Shown piece by piece: positions 1 through 8,840 of a stretch of DNA of 64,000 nucleotides; the stretch's first letter is position 1; each line of letters begins with the position of its first letter. A program made the position numbers and the translations under genes. Location: contig NZ_LT629750.1 of assembly GCF_900105125.1 (NCBI RefSeq), positions 620,001 to 684,000 of the forward strand. The letters run 5' to 3'. The notes beneath the pieces were generated by a model. That model searched no databases, was not told where the DNA came from, and saw only the letters and a program-made list of their open reading frames with translations. This DNA is from Bradyrhizobium canariense (GTDB lineage: Bacteria; Pseudomonadota; Alphaproteobacteria; Rhizobiales; Xanthobacteraceae).

Positions 1-1149
1 CAAACCATCGGCTATTATGGCGGCGTGATCGCGGCGGTTCAGCTGCTTGGTTGGGGCGTCGGCGGACTGATCTTCGGTATCCTCGGCGATTATTGGGGCC
101 GCTCGCGCACGCTGTGCATTTCGATCGTGGTCTATGCGTTGTTCACCGCACTGTCCGGCTTCGCGGCGACCTGGTGGCAGCTCGCTATTTTCAGGTTTCT
201 GATGGCGGCGGGTGTCGGCGCCGAATGGGCGATCGGCACCGCTTTGATCAATGAGACCTGGCCGCAGCGGTCACGGGTCGCGGCGAGCGGCGTCATGATG
301 TCGGCGTTCGGCTTTGGCTATCTGCTGGCCGGCATCATCAATCTGGCCGTCGGCTCCTATGGCTGGCGCTGGGTATTCTTCACCGGCGTCATCCCGGCGA
401 TCCTGATCGCGTTCGTCTGGCACGAGGTGCCGGAATCCGAGCGTTGGCAAAACGCGGCGCGCCGCCGCAACGATGCGCAGCAACGGCTTCGATCAGGCGG
501 GGCGGCTTCGCAGGAAGACAAGAAGCTCACGGAGTTCACGTTCCTGGGCCTGTTTCAGCCGCCCTGGCTGCGCAACACGGTGGCGGCGACGATCATGTCG
601 TTCGCGGCGACGGTCGGATTCTGGGGCACGCAGACATGGATCCCGGCCCGTGCTGCCGAATTGGCGGTCGCGGGCGGCGCGAGCCCTGTGCAGATCATCA
701 GCATCGCCATCATCATTCTCAACTGCGCGGCGGTGGTCGGCCTCCTGATGTTTGCGTGGCTGACCGAACTGATCGGCCGCCGGCCGGCCTTCGCGTTGGG
801 ATGCATCGGCAACATGATCGTGTTGCCGATCGTCTTCCTGGTTCCGCAGAATTATCAGACGCTGTTCATGCTGCTGCCGCTGATGGGCCTGTTTACCAAC
901 GGAATCCTCGGCACCTTCACGCCTTACTTCCCGGAACTGTTCCCGACGCGTTTGCGCGCCACCGGTGTCGGCTTCTGCTTCAACATCGCCCGGATCTTTG
1001 CCTCGGTCGGGCCGTTCATCGCGGGGTCGCTGGTGGTGGCATTCGGCGGCATTCCGAAATCCGGAGCCATCATGGCGTTGAGCTACGCGATCGGACTGAT
1101 CGCGGTGTACTTTGCGCCCGAGACGCGCGGCAAGCCGCTGCCGGAATAG
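1..1149 (+). CDS. MFS transporter, 5' end outside window
   Basis: This is a proton- or solute-coupled permease of the major facilitator superfamily in the inner membrane. The frame is open from base 1, so the true start lies upstream and the first membrane segment or so is missing; 382 residues are visible. The classical loop 2-3 signature (G-D-x-x-G-R-S-R) lies near residue 28, and about ten hydrophobic segments follow. The overall look, including the repeated G-R-R-P loop after the central cytoplasmic loop, is closest to the aromatic-acid/H+ symporter and sugar-porter branches. It ends 3 bp before a metallo-hydrolase gene, so it is probably co-transcribed with the catabolic genes downstream and may import their substrate. 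The substrate cannot be read from the sequence. Confidence 0.85.
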   Translation, partial: QTIGYYGGVIAAVQLLGWGVGGLIFGILGDYWGRSRTLCISIVVYALFTALSGFAATWWQLAIFRFLMAAGVGAEWAIGTALINETWPQRSRVAASGVMMSAFGFGYLLAGIINLAVGSYGWRWVFFTGVIPAILIAFVWHEVPESERWQNAARRRNDAQQRLRSGGAASQEDKKLTEFTFLGLFQPPWLRNTVAATIMSFAATVGFWGTQTWIPARAAELAVAGGASPVQIISIAIIILNCAAVVGLLMFAWLTELIGRRPAFALGCIGNMIVLPIVFLVPQNYQTLFMLLPLMGLFTNGILGTFTPYFPELFPTRLRATGVGFCFNIARIFASVGPFIAGSLVVAFGGIPKSGAIMALSYAIGLIAVYFAPETRGKPLPE

Positions 1150-1152
1150 ATC

Positions 1153-1926
1153 ATGCGCGTCGATTTGCTCATACCGGGCCTGCCGGCCAAGGCCGATCAT
1201 TTCCTGTTCGGCATCTGCTCGCTGTTGCTGCTGCGCGACGGCAAGCGGACGATATTGTTCGACACCGGGCCCTTCCGCGTGCGGCCGACGCTGATCGCAG
1301 CGCTGGCCGCGCACGGCCTTACGCCCGAGCAGATCGACACGGTGTTCGTGTCGCATCTGCATTGGGATCACATCGAGAATATCGATCTGTTTCGCCATGC
1401 CGAAATTCTGGTTCCCCGGCTGGAATTCGAATACGCCGCCGCGATCCGTCCCACCGATTGGGGCACACCGCCTTACGCGCGCGAGATGCTGCAGGGGATG
1501 CGGATCGAACTGCTCGATGATCGCGAGCAGGAGATATTTCCCGGCGTGAGAACTTTGCTGCTGCCGGGCCATTCGGTCGGACTGCAAGGGCTGGTGGTGC
1601 AGGCGGAACAGGGCGCTCTCGTGCTCGCCAGCGACGCCCTGTGGTCGGCGCGGGATGCCGTTCGCGGACACCCGGACGTCGCCTTCTTCGATCCCGCCAA
1701 GGGACAACAGAGCCTTGATCGGGCGCTCCGTGCCGGTGCGGTGTATTATCCGGGGCATGACAGGCCATTCACGCTGCAGGATGGTCGCGTGAACTATCTG
1801 GCTCAGTACACCTATCAGCTGCGCTTTTCGTTTCAGCCCGACGGGCGCGATATCCGGACCATGATTTCGACCGAAGACCGGCCACAGATGATCTCGAAAG
1901 CAGGGGCATCCGACCATGTCGCCTGA
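1153..1926 (+). CDS. MBL-fold metallo-hydrolase (lactonase-like)
   Basis: This is a predicted cytosolic metal-dependent hydrolase of the metallo-beta-lactamase fold, 257 aa. All expected metal ligands are present: HxHxDH at residues 68-73 (His68, His70, Asp72, His73), His140 in PGHS, Asp161 and His202 in PGHD. This arrangement is that of the AHL-lactonase/glyoxalase II group, so a lactone, thioester or similar ester is a reasonable substrate, but the real one is unknown. The gene starts 3 bp after the MFS permease stop and its 3' end overlaps the next, paralogous hydrolase by 11 bp. That is strong evidence for one operon and translational coupling. There is no signal peptide. Confidence 0.85.
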   Translation: MRVDLLIPGLPAKADHFLFGICSLLLLRDGKRTILFDTGPFRVRPTLIAALAAHGLTPEQIDTVFVSHLHWDHIENIDLFRHAEILVPRLEFEYAAAIRPTDWGTPPYAREMLQGMRIELLDDREQEIFPGVRTLLLPGHSVGLQGLVVQAEQGALVLASDALWSARDAVRGHPDVAFFDPAKGQQSLDRALRAGAVYYPGHDRPFTLQDGRVNYLAQYTYQLRFSFQPDGRDIRTMISTEDRPQMISKAGASDHVA

Positions 1927-2677
1927 AATCAAACCGCCGGAAATCGAACTGCTCTTCACCGGCCTTGCGGCCGAGGCAGACAAATTCCTGGTCGGCGCGT
2001 CAACCGTTGCGCTTGTTCGCAGCGCGGGCGAGTTGATCCTCTTCGACACCGGCCCCTATGCCTACCGGCCGATCCTGCAAGGTCGTCTGCGCCGCGCCGG
2101 CATCGACCCGGCCGATGTGAGCAAGGTCGTGCTCTCGCACCTGCATTGGGACAACGCGGCGAATGCCGACCTGTTCGGCAACGCCGATATTCTCGTGCAT
2201 GAACGCGAACTGGAAGCGGCGGGTCGGGCAGCCGCGCGTGACCCGGCCATTCCCGAATACACCGTTCGCGCGATCAGAAAGCTGCGGCTTCGCCCCGTGG
2301 CGGCCGAGATCGAATTGGCTCCCGACCTGCGCATCGTCGAGCTTCCCGGCCACACCCCGGGATCGATCGGGCTCATGGTGGGGCGGCAGCTTCTGGCCGG
2401 CGATGCCGTCGGCAGTGCGAAAGAGGCCGTGGCCGGACAGATCGCATCATGCGCGGGCAGGGAGCAGGAAGCTGCCACGAGCCTGAAGAAGGCGCTGGCG
2501 ACCAGCGATATCATTTATCCCGGGCATGACCGGCCATTCCGGGTCGGGCCTCCGATCGCCTACATCTCCGACTACGAGCTTAGGATCAGACTGTTCGTCG
2601 ATCCATCGGGGCAGGATGAAGAGCTTCATTTCGGCGCTGCGGCGGCGAAGTCGTTCGCGACCTGGCCCGGCAACTGA
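1916..2677 (+). CDS. MBL-fold metallo-hydrolase paralogue with altered metal site
   Basis: This is a second metallo-beta-lactamase-fold protein, 253 aa, clearly paralogous to the gene it overlaps by 11 bp. The motif reads HLHWDN at residues 75-80: His75, His77 and Asp79 are kept, but the last metal ligand is Asn80 instead of His. The other ligands remain (His146 in PGHTPG, Asp163 in AGDA, His204 in PGHD). Loss of one metal-2 ligand suggests a mononuclear or low-affinity second site, hence different chemistry or a divergent partner subunit. The tandem arrangement raises the possibility of a heterodimer. Substrate unknown. Confidence 0.85.
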   Translation: MSPEIKPPEIELLFTGLAAEADKFLVGASTVALVRSAGELILFDTGPYAYRPILQGRLRRAGIDPADVSKVVLSHLHWDNAANADLFGNADILVHERELEAAGRAAARDPAIPEYTVRAIRKLRLRPVAAEIELAPDLRIVELPGHTPGSIGLMVGRQLLAGDAVGSAKEAVAGQIASCAGREQEAATSLKKALATSDIIYPGHDRPFRVGPPIAYISDYELRIRLFVDPSGQDEELHFGAAAAKSFATWPGN

Positions 2678-2779
2678 CGGCACGCATGGCCAGCGTGGGG
2701 CGAAACGGTCCTCGCCTCGGCGCTTCGGTTACGCTATGGCAGGCTCGATCATTCACGTTGAAGGCAGAAGGCATTCCCG

Positions 2780-3667
2780 ATGGCATCCACTCCGCAGCAA
2801 AAGGTCATCATCACCTGCGCGATCACCGGCAACCTGACCAAACCGGAGCAATCGCCTTTTCTGCCGATCACCCCGCAGCAGATCGCCGACAGCGCGCTGG
2901 AAGCCGCAGAAGCGGGCGCTGCGATTGCGCATATTCACGTGCGCGATCCCGCAACCGGCCGTCCGTCGATGTCGATCGATCTGTACCGCGACGTGGTGGA
3001 TCGCATCCGCGCCCGCAACGCGCGGCTGATCATCAACCTGACCACCGGTCCCGGCGGGCGGTTTGTTCCCTCTGAAGAGGATCCGAAGGTAGCAGGGCCC
3101 GGCACGACCTTGATGGCGCCCGAACGCCGGGTCGAGCATGTCGAAATCCTGCGGCCGGATATCTGCACGCTCGATCTCAACACCATGAATTCCGGCGGCG
3201 AGGTCGTGATCAACACGCCGCGCAACGTCCGCAAGATGGCCGAGCGCATGAAGGCGGTGGGCGTTCTGCCCGAGATCGAGTTGTTCGACAGTGGCGATTG
3301 CCACCTGGCGCGCGACATGTTCGCAGACGGTTCCCTGAAGGGACCGGGGCTGTTCTCGCTCGTGCTCGGCGTCAAATACGGCTTCAACGCTTCGCCCGAA
3401 ACCATGCTCTATGCCCGCGACCTGCTGCCGCCCGGTGCGATCTGGTCAGGCTTCGGCATCGGCCGTTCCGAGTTCCCGATGGTCGCTCAGGCCTATCTGC
3501 TCGGCGGTCATGTGCGCGTGGGCATGGAGGACAATCTCTATATGTCCAAGGGCGTGCTGGCCAAAACCAATGCCGAGCTGGTCACGCACGCCGCCGGTAT
3601 TTTGCGCAGCGTGGGGGCGACGGTTGCCTCTGCGGCCGAAGCGCGGGCAATGCTCGGCCTCTCCTAG
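2780..3667 (+). CDS. BKACE-family beta-keto acid cleavage enzyme (DUF849)
   Basis: This is a 295 aa zinc-dependent enzyme of the beta-keto acid cleavage family. In the known reaction acetyl-CoA condenses with a beta-keto acid to give acetoacetate and a new acyl-CoA. The N-terminal ITG motif (residues 15-17), the metal-binding HIHVRD (His51, His53) and the C-terminal GMEDN segment carrying the conserved Glu match 3-keto-5-aminohexanoate cleavage enzyme (Kce) closely. The position of the Kce amine-binding Glu14 appears to be Leu here, so an amino-keto acid is an unlikely substrate. The gene sits between metallo-hydrolases and a CoA-transferase, fitting a pathway that handles a keto acid and its CoA ester. 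An AGAAGG stretch lies upstream of the ATG. Confidence 0.88.
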   Translation: MASTPQQKVIITCAITGNLTKPEQSPFLPITPQQIADSALEAAEAGAAIAHIHVRDPATGRPSMSIDLYRDVVDRIRARNARLIINLTTGPGGRFVPSEEDPKVAGPGTTLMAPERRVEHVEILRPDICTLDLNTMNSGGEVVINTPRNVRKMAERMKAVGVLPEIELFDSGDCHLARDMFADGSLKGPGLFSLVLGVKYGFNASPETMLYARDLLPPGAIWSGFGIGRSEFPMVAQAYLLGGHVRVGMEDNLYMSKGVLAKTNAELVTHAAGILRSVGATVASAAEARAMLGLS

Positions 3668-3834
3668 TTGCATGTCGATGCAGCGGGTGTGATTTGCCGC
3701 ATAGTCCGTGGATGGATGGCTTCATGCCATAGACGCAGTGCTGGGCGCTGAAAAATGGTGTATCCGCATGCCTCATGCAGGGCGGCCGGGATTGTTCCCG
3801 AGCCACAAGACCATGAACCTCAGAGGAAACATCC

Positions 3835-5064
3835 ATGTCGGCTTTGCCACTCTCGGGCATCAAAATTCTTGATCTGACGCGCGTGCTGGCGGGTCCGCTG
3901 TCGGCGCAGATGCTGGCCGATCTCGGCGCCGAGGTGATCAAGATCGAACGGCCGGGCGGCGGTGACGATGCGCGCGCGTTCGGGCCGCCCTATCTGGTCG
4001 ATCCCGAAGGCAAGGAAAACAACAACAACTCGTTCTATCTCTGCGCCAACCGCGGCAAGAAATCGGTCACGGTGAATATCGCCAAGCCCGAAGGCCAGGA
4101 GATCATCCGCGAACTGGCAAAAACCGCCGACGTGATGATGGAGAATTACAAGGTCGGCGATCTCAAGCGCTACGGGCTCGATTATGAAACGATCAAGGCG
4201 ATCAACCCCGGCATCGTCTATTGCTCGGTGACCGGTTTCGGCCAGACCGGACCTTACGCGCCGCGCGCCGGCTATGATGCGATTCTTCAGGCGATGGGCG
4301 GCCTGATGAGCGTCACCGGCCATATCGACGGCGAACCCGGCGCCGGGCCGATGAAGGTCGGCCCCTCCATCGTCGACTACATGACCGGTATGAACACCTC
4401 GATCGGGATTCTCGCCGCGCTCTATCATCGTGACGCCAATGGCGGCGAGGGGCAGCATATCGACGTTTGCTTGTTCGACACGGTGATCGCCTCATTGTCG
4501 CATTGGGCCCAGATCTATCTCGTCAACGGCAAGGCTCCGCCGCGGCGCGGCACCTGGGGCAATGGTGGCATGCCCGCCGGCGTATTCCGCTGCACCGACG
4601 GCGAGTTGATGCTGGTGGTCGGCAATGACGGGCAGTTCGCCCGCACCTGCGAGGTGCTGGGCGCTCCCGAGCTCGCGACCGATCCTCGCTTCGTCAAGAA
4701 CAATGATCGCGTCGTGCACGGCAAGGAGATCATGGCGATCTTTGCCGGCCTGTTTCTCAAGAAGCCGATGGCCCATTGGCTGGACGAACTGGAAAAGGCC
4801 GGTGTGCCTTCCGGTCCCATCAACAATTTCGAGCAGGTGTTCGCCGATCCGCATGTGCGCTCGCGCGGCATGGAGATCAAGGTCGAACATCCCTTCGAGC
4901 CTGAGCTGTCGCTGATCCGCAATCCCCTGACGTTCTCCGGCACACCGGTAAAGGATTATCGCGCGCCGCCGCTGTTGGGCGCCAACACCAGGGAAGTGCT
5001 GAGCGGCAAGCTCGGCTATGATGATGCCAAGCTCGATACGTTGAAGAAGCAGGGGATCATCTAG
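3835..5064 (+). CDS. class III (CaiB/BaiF) CoA-transferase
   Basis: This is a family III acyl-CoA:carboxylate CoA-transferase, 409 aa, cytosolic and typically dimeric. The N-terminal GIKILDLTRVLAGP segment and the GADVIKIE-type motif (here GAEVIKIE, residues 31-38) are diagnostic. The catalytic Asp, which forms the aspartyl-CoA anhydride, is Asp148 in GYDAILQ. The length is typical of the family. Two successive genes encode CoA-dependent keto-acid chemistry (BKACE and this one), so the block probably activates and cleaves a carboxylic acid brought in by the MFS permease. A GAGG box lies 8-9 bp before the ATG. The 167 bp gap to the BKACE gene could hold a separate promoter, but I cannot assign one. 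Confidence 0.9.
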   Translation: MSALPLSGIKILDLTRVLAGPLSAQMLADLGAEVIKIERPGGGDDARAFGPPYLVDPEGKENNNNSFYLCANRGKKSVTVNIAKPEGQEIIRELAKTADVMMENYKVGDLKRYGLDYETIKAINPGIVYCSVTGFGQTGPYAPRAGYDAILQAMGGLMSVTGHIDGEPGAGPMKVGPSIVDYMTGMNTSIGILAALYHRDANGGEGQHIDVCLFDTVIASLSHWAQIYLVNGKAPPRRGTWGNGGMPAGVFRCTDGELMLVVGNDGQFARTCEVLGAPELATDPRFVKNNDRVVHGKEIMAIFAGLFLKKPMAHWLDELEKAGVPSGPINNFEQVFADPHVRSRGMEIKVEHPFEPELSLIRNPLTFSGTPVKDYRAPPLLGANTREVLSGKLGYDDAKLDTLKKQGII

Positions 5065-5150
5065 GACGCGGACACTTCGATCGTTTCCGAAGCATGATGG
5101 AGGTGAATGGTACTAGTCTTCCGTCGATCTCAAATCGAAGGAGGCTTGCC

Positions 5151-5543
5151 ATGAAACGAGAAGTGCTGCGCGTCGAACCGATTTCAACCTATCTCGAAAG
5201 GTGGAAAGCGCCGGCGTCACCGGTTACGCGCGCCGGCAATATGGTTTTCGTTTCAGGATTGCCGCCGTTCGATCCGCAAACCGGCGAGATTTTGCCGGCG
5301 CCAATCGAACGCCAGACCGAACTCGTCATGGAGCAGATGAAGTTGTGCCTGGAGACCGCGGGCGCTTCGCTGGATAATGTGATGAAGTGCAATATCTTCT
5401 GCACCTCGGCGAAGCATTTTCCGGCCGTCAACGCGATCTACGTGCGCTACTTCCCGGACGAGCCGCCGGCACGCATCTTCGTTTGCATTCCGGAATGGAC
5501 CGGCCCCTTCGACATCGAGATCGATTGTATTGCCGTGGTCTAG
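5151..5543 (+). CDS. RidA family protein (reactive imine deaminase type)
   Basis: This is a 130 aa member of the RidA/YjgF/UK114 family, small trimeric proteins that hydrolyse reactive enamine/imine intermediates or serve in catabolic pathways. The conserved core is visible: the VFVSG strand near residue 27, the internal E-x-x-x-x-x-x-N-x-L helix and the C-terminal R-I-F-V segment with the substrate-binding Arg. The start at 5151 is chosen because a perfect AAGGAGG box lies 6 bp upstream; a longer frame from 5094 is possible but has no ribosome site. It is the last gene of the rightward catabolic run and converges with tetR, only 9 bp apart. Confidence 0.88.
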   Translation: MKREVLRVEPISTYLERWKAPASPVTRAGNMVFVSGLPPFDPQTGEILPAPIERQTELVMEQMKLCLETAGASLDNVMKCNIFCTSAKHFPAVNAIYVRYFPDEPPARIFVCIPEWTGPFDIEIDCIAVV

Positions 5544-5552
5544 CCGGGGCAG

Positions 5553-6218
5553 TTAACGCGCAACCGATCTCGCGTGCATCTTCTGTGGTTCGTGATCGGT
5601 CAGCGCCATCACCGCAACCGCCACCACGCGGTCGATGATCCTGGCGACGTCGTTGAGGTCGCACGATCCTTCCGACAGTTTGGTCAGCCGCTCGCTGTCG
5701 CGAATGGTCTGGTGCGCCATCGCCAGCGCGAAGTGCAGTCCCCAATAGATATCGACATCGCTGCGATCGGGCAGGGAACGCTTCATCGCGGCGGCGAATT
5801 TCCGCAAATGATCGATTTCGCGATTCTTGATGCGGCGGATCGGCGGCACGGATTCGATCGAGGCGCGGATCATGAACCGCGCTGCCGTCGAGCGCTCGCG
5901 ATCGGGGCCGAGGCAGCCGCGCAGCGTGGGTCCGACCAAAGCGCGCAGGATCGCATCGATACTTGCGCGTCCGCCGCCGGCTTCTTCGGCCGCCTTCAAT
6001 TCGTTGAGCCGCTCGCGATTGGTGGCAATGCTTCGAGTCACGAACAGTTCGGCGATCAATTCGTCCTTGGAGCCGAAATGATAGTTCACCGCCGCAAGAT
6101 TCACGTCGGCTGCCGCGACGATGTCGCGCAACGTCACGTCGCCAAAGCCGCGATCGGCATAAAGCCGCTCGGCAGCGCTCAGGATCGCTGTTCGCGTCTG
6201 GTCCGTCGGCATCGTCAT
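5553..6218 (-). CDS. TetR/AcrR family transcriptional regulator
   Basis: This is a one-domain-plus-ligand-domain repressor, 221 aa. The N-terminal helix-turn-helix spans about residues 8-58 with the hallmark T-L-R-D-I-V-A-A-A-D-V and VNYHFGSKDEL elements; the rest is a helical ligand-binding domain. It is divergent from the acyl-CoA dehydrogenase gene. The intergenic region contains a 31 bp inverted repeat 27 bp upstream of its start, the obvious candidate operator for itself and for the dehydrogenase/kinase operon. The inducer is probably an acyl-CoA or the hydroxy acid handled by that operon (inference). A second in-frame ATG at 6212 is also plausible. Confidence 0.9.
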   Translation of the reverse strand: MTMPTDQTRTAILSAAERLYADRGFGDVTLRDIVAAADVNLAAVNYHFGSKDELIAELFVTRSIATNRERLNELKAAEEAGGGRASIDAILRALVGPTLRGCLGPDRERSTAARFMIRASIESVPPIRRIKNREIDHLRKFAAAMKRSLPDRSDVDIYWGLHFALAMAHQTIRDSERLTKLSEGSCDLNDVARIIDRVVAVAVMALTDHEPQKMHARSVAR

Positions 6219-6244
6219 AGCCCCATGCGGCGGCGGAGTTGCAA

Positions 6245-6275
6245 TTCAAACAGTTGTATGAAACTATAGTTTGAA
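6245..6275. promoter_or_regulatory. candidate TetR operator in the divergent promoter region
   Basis: Arms TTCAAAC (6245-6251) and GTTTGAA (6269-6275) are perfect inverted repeats separated by 17 bp. Nested in the right half is the perfect 12 bp palindrome AAACTATAGTTT (6261-6272). The position, 27 bp upstream of tetR and about 155 bp upstream of the dehydrogenase ATG, fits autoregulation plus control of the divergent operon. Sequence is direct; the binding protein is inferred. Confidence 0.55.
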
Positions 6276-6431
6276 GGCTGAAATGTCAATGCGAGGCGCG
6301 GAGCATTCAGCCAATGCTTCGCCGGTCGTGATCGCCGTGCCGATCCGCACGATAAATGGTCTTGCGACGGACAAGCGGCGGGCAGACAGTGCGGCCCAAA
6401 GGTTTCGAGAAACAAAGGTGAGGAGCGTCAC

Positions 6432-7670
6432 ATGGACTTCAATATGTCAGACCGCCAGAAAGAATGGCTCAACCGCGTTCAGGCGTTCATGCAAAACCAT
6501 GTCCGGCCTGCGGTGCCGGTCTACAAGAAGCAGGACGAAGAGGGCGCGCGCTGGAAAGTGATTCCGGTGCTCGAGGAATTGAAGAAGAAGGCGAAGGCCG
6601 AAGGCCTCTGGAACATGTTCATGCCGCCGAACGCGCATGAAGACGACGAATTCCGTGGCGCGGGATTATCCAATCTGGAATACGCGCCGCTCGCTGAAGA
6701 GATGGGCCACATCGGCTGGGCGTCCGAAGTGTTCAACTGCTCCGCACCGGATACCGGCAACATGGAAGTATTCATGCGCTACGGCTCCAAGGAGCAGAAG
6801 CGCAAATGGCTGCGTCCGCTGATGGACGGCGAAATCCGTTCGGCGTTTTTGATGACGGAACCGGCGGTGGCTTCTTCGGATGCTACCAATATCGAAACCC
6901 GCATCGAGCGTGACGGCGATCATTACGTGATCAACGGCCGCAAATGGTGGTCATCCGGCGTCGGCGATCCCCGCTGCAAGATCGCAATCCTGATGGGCAA
7001 GACCGATCCCTCCGCCGCGCGTCACCAGCAGCAGTCGCAGATCCTGGTGCCGCTCGACACCAAAGGGGTCACGGTCGAAAAAATGCTGCCGGTGTTCGGC
7101 TTCGATGACGCGCCGCACGGCCATGCGCAGGTCTTGCTGGAGAATGTCCGCGTTCCCAAGGAGAACATTCTGCTCGGCGAAGGCCGAGGTTTTGAAATCG
7201 CGCAAGGGCGTCTTGGCCCCGGCCGTATCCATCACTGCATGCGCACCATCGGCAAGGCCGAGGAGGCGCTGGAGAAAATGGTGAAGCGGCTGTCGTCACG
7301 CACCGCCTTCGGCAAGAAGATCATCGAATATTCGATCTGGGAACAGCGCATTGCCGAAGCCCGCACCGATATCGAGATGAACAGGCTGTTGTGCCTCAAG
7401 GCCGCCGACATGATGGACAAGGTCGGCAACAAGACCGCGCAGCTCGAAATCGCCATGATCAAGGTTGCGGCGCCCAACATGGCGCTGAAGATCATCGATC
7501 ATGCGATCCAGGCGTTCGGCGCGGCCGGCGTCTCCGACGACGCGGGTCTGGCGCGGGACTACGCCTCCATGCGCACCATGCGCCTGGCCGATGGTCCGGA
7601 CGAGGTCCATAACCGCGCCATTGCCAGACTTGAACTTCGGAAGTATGCAAACTCACCGAGCAAGCACTAA
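6432..7670 (+). CDS. acyl-CoA dehydrogenase, ACAD10/11-like
   Basis: This is a flavin-dependent acyl-CoA dehydrogenase of 412 aa. It has the usual N-terminal helical domain, the FAD/substrate beta-domain ([15 protein letters not shown] near residues 140-154; NGRKWWSSG near 172-180) and the C-terminal helical domain (RTAFGK near 290; FGAAGVSDD near 363). The extended [12 protein letters not shown] loop and the pairing with a kinase-like gene are typical of the ACAD10/11 and LvaC branch. The known members of that branch act on 4-phospho-acyl-CoA rather than on simple saturated acyl-CoA. Ribosome site GAGGAG lies just upstream. The next gene starts 60 bp downstream, so an operon under the divergent TetR repressor is likely. 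Confidence 0.9.
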   Translation: MDFNMSDRQKEWLNRVQAFMQNHVRPAVPVYKKQDEEGARWKVIPVLEELKKKAKAEGLWNMFMPPNAHEDDEFRGAGLSNLEYAPLAEEMGHIGWASEVFNCSAPDTGNMEVFMRYGSKEQKRKWLRPLMDGEIRSAFLMTEPAVASSDATNIETRIERDGDHYVINGRKWWSSGVGDPRCKIAILMGKTDPSAARHQQQSQILVPLDTKGVTVEKMLPVFGFDDAPHGHAQVLLENVRVPKENILLGEGRGFEIAQGRLGPGRIHHCMRTIGKAEEALEKMVKRLSSRTAFGKKIIEYSIWEQRIAEARTDIEMNRLLCLKAADMMDKVGNKTAQLEIAMIKVAAPNMALKIIDHAIQAFGAAGVSDDAGLARDYASMRTMRLADGPDEVHNRAIARLELRKYANSPSKH

Positions 7671-7730
7671 CGGGAGGGTCACTGAAGGCGCTCCCCAAAG
7701 GCTCTAAGAAGAATTCAAGGGAGCGTCGCC

Positions 7731-8807
7731 GTGGCCGAAGACGTCCAAAAAGACCAAGGCGTCAGGAAAGACGAGGAATTTTCGGGCACCAAACCGGTCG
7801 AGGAGCGGCATCGGATCGATGAGCTGCGCCTCGACGGCTGGATGCGCGACAATGTCGAAGGCTATCAGGGACCGCTGGTCGTCCTGCAATTCAAGGGCGG
7901 CCAGTCGAACCCGACCTATCGCCTCGATACGCCCGGACGATCCTATGTGATGCGGCGCAGGCCGTTCGGCAAATTGCTGCCGTCGGCGCACGCGGTCGAC
8001 CGCGAGTTCCGCGTCATTGCCGCGCTCAGCAAGCAGGGCTTTCCGGTCGCGAAGGCCTATGCGCTGTGCACCGACGATAGCGTGATCGGTTCCGCCTTCT
8101 ACATCATGTCGATGGAAGAGGGCCGCGTATTCTGGGATCCGACGCTGCCGAGCCAGACGCCGGAGGCGCGGCGCCAGATCTTCACCAGCAAGATCGAAAC
8201 GCTGGCGAAGCTGCACACCTATGATCCGCAGGCGATCGGGTTAGGCGACTTCGGCAAGCCAGGAAATTATTTCGCGCGCCAGGTCGATCGCTGGACCAAG
8301 CAATACCGCGCCTCCGAGACGCAGCACATTCCCGAGTTCGAGAAGCTCGTCGAGTGGCTGCCGAAAACGGTGCCGCCTCAGGCGCGCGTTTCGATCGTCC
8401 ACGGCGACTATCGCCTCGACAACATGATTTTCCATGTGACGGAACCGCGGGTGCAGGCGGTGCTGGACTGGGAATTGTCCACGCTCGGCGATCCCATGGC
8501 CGACTTCACCTATCTTTTGATGCAATGGACCATGCCGGGTCTCGCCAATGCCGACCTCAAGGCGCTGAACATTCCGAGCATGGAAGAGGCCGCACAGATC
8601 TATTGCAACGTCACCGGCTCGGCCGTTCCGGATCTGAACTGGTATTTCTCCTACAACCTGTTCCGTCTCGCTGGCATCACGCAAGGCATCGCAGGACGGA
8701 TTCGCGACGGCACCGCGGCGAATGCCAAGGCCATGGAGTCGGCGAAGCGCACCGTGCCGCTGTCGAAGGCTTCCTGGGAATACGCGCAGAAGGCCGGCGC
8801 GACTTAG
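7731..8807 (+). CDS. aminoglycoside-phosphotransferase-like kinase, LvaA/ACAD-kinase type
   Basis: This is a predicted small-molecule kinase of the APH/choline-kinase fold, 358 aa, GTG start with AAGGGAG upstream. The catalytic HGDYRLDN loop is at residues 224-231 (Asp226, Asn231) and the metal-binding DWE motif at Asp246. The N-terminal GGQSNPTY segment (about residues 56-63) is the nucleotide-binding loop seen in this branch. Together with the upstream dehydrogenase it matches the LvaA/LvaC pair of levulinate catabolism and the fused vertebrate ACAD10/11. In those systems a 4-hydroxyacyl-CoA is phosphorylated and then converted toward the 3-hydroxy isomer. No antibiotic resistance function is implied. 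Confidence 0.88.
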   Translation: MAEDVQKDQGVRKDEEFSGTKPVEERHRIDELRLDGWMRDNVEGYQGPLVVLQFKGGQSNPTYRLDTPGRSYVMRRRPFGKLLPSAHAVDREFRVIAALSKQGFPVAKAYALCTDDSVIGSAFYIMSMEEGRVFWDPTLPSQTPEARRQIFTSKIETLAKLHTYDPQAIGLGDFGKPGNYFARQVDRWTKQYRASETQHIPEFEKLVEWLPKTVPPQARVSIVHGDYRLDNMIFHVTEPRVQAVLDWELSTLGDPMADFTYLLMQWTMPGLANADLKALNIPSMEEAAQIYCNVTGSAVPDLNWYFSYNLFRLAGITQGIAGRIRDGTAANAKAMESAKRTVPLSKASWEYAQKAGAT

Positions 8808-8840
8808 CGAGGCAATCCCTCGCGAAACAGCAAATGGTTT

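Noticed and set aside
7731..8807. Aminoglycoside resistance gene
   Set aside because: The kinase fold is shared, but the sequence and its acyl-CoA dehydrogenase partner point to the acyl-CoA kinase branch.
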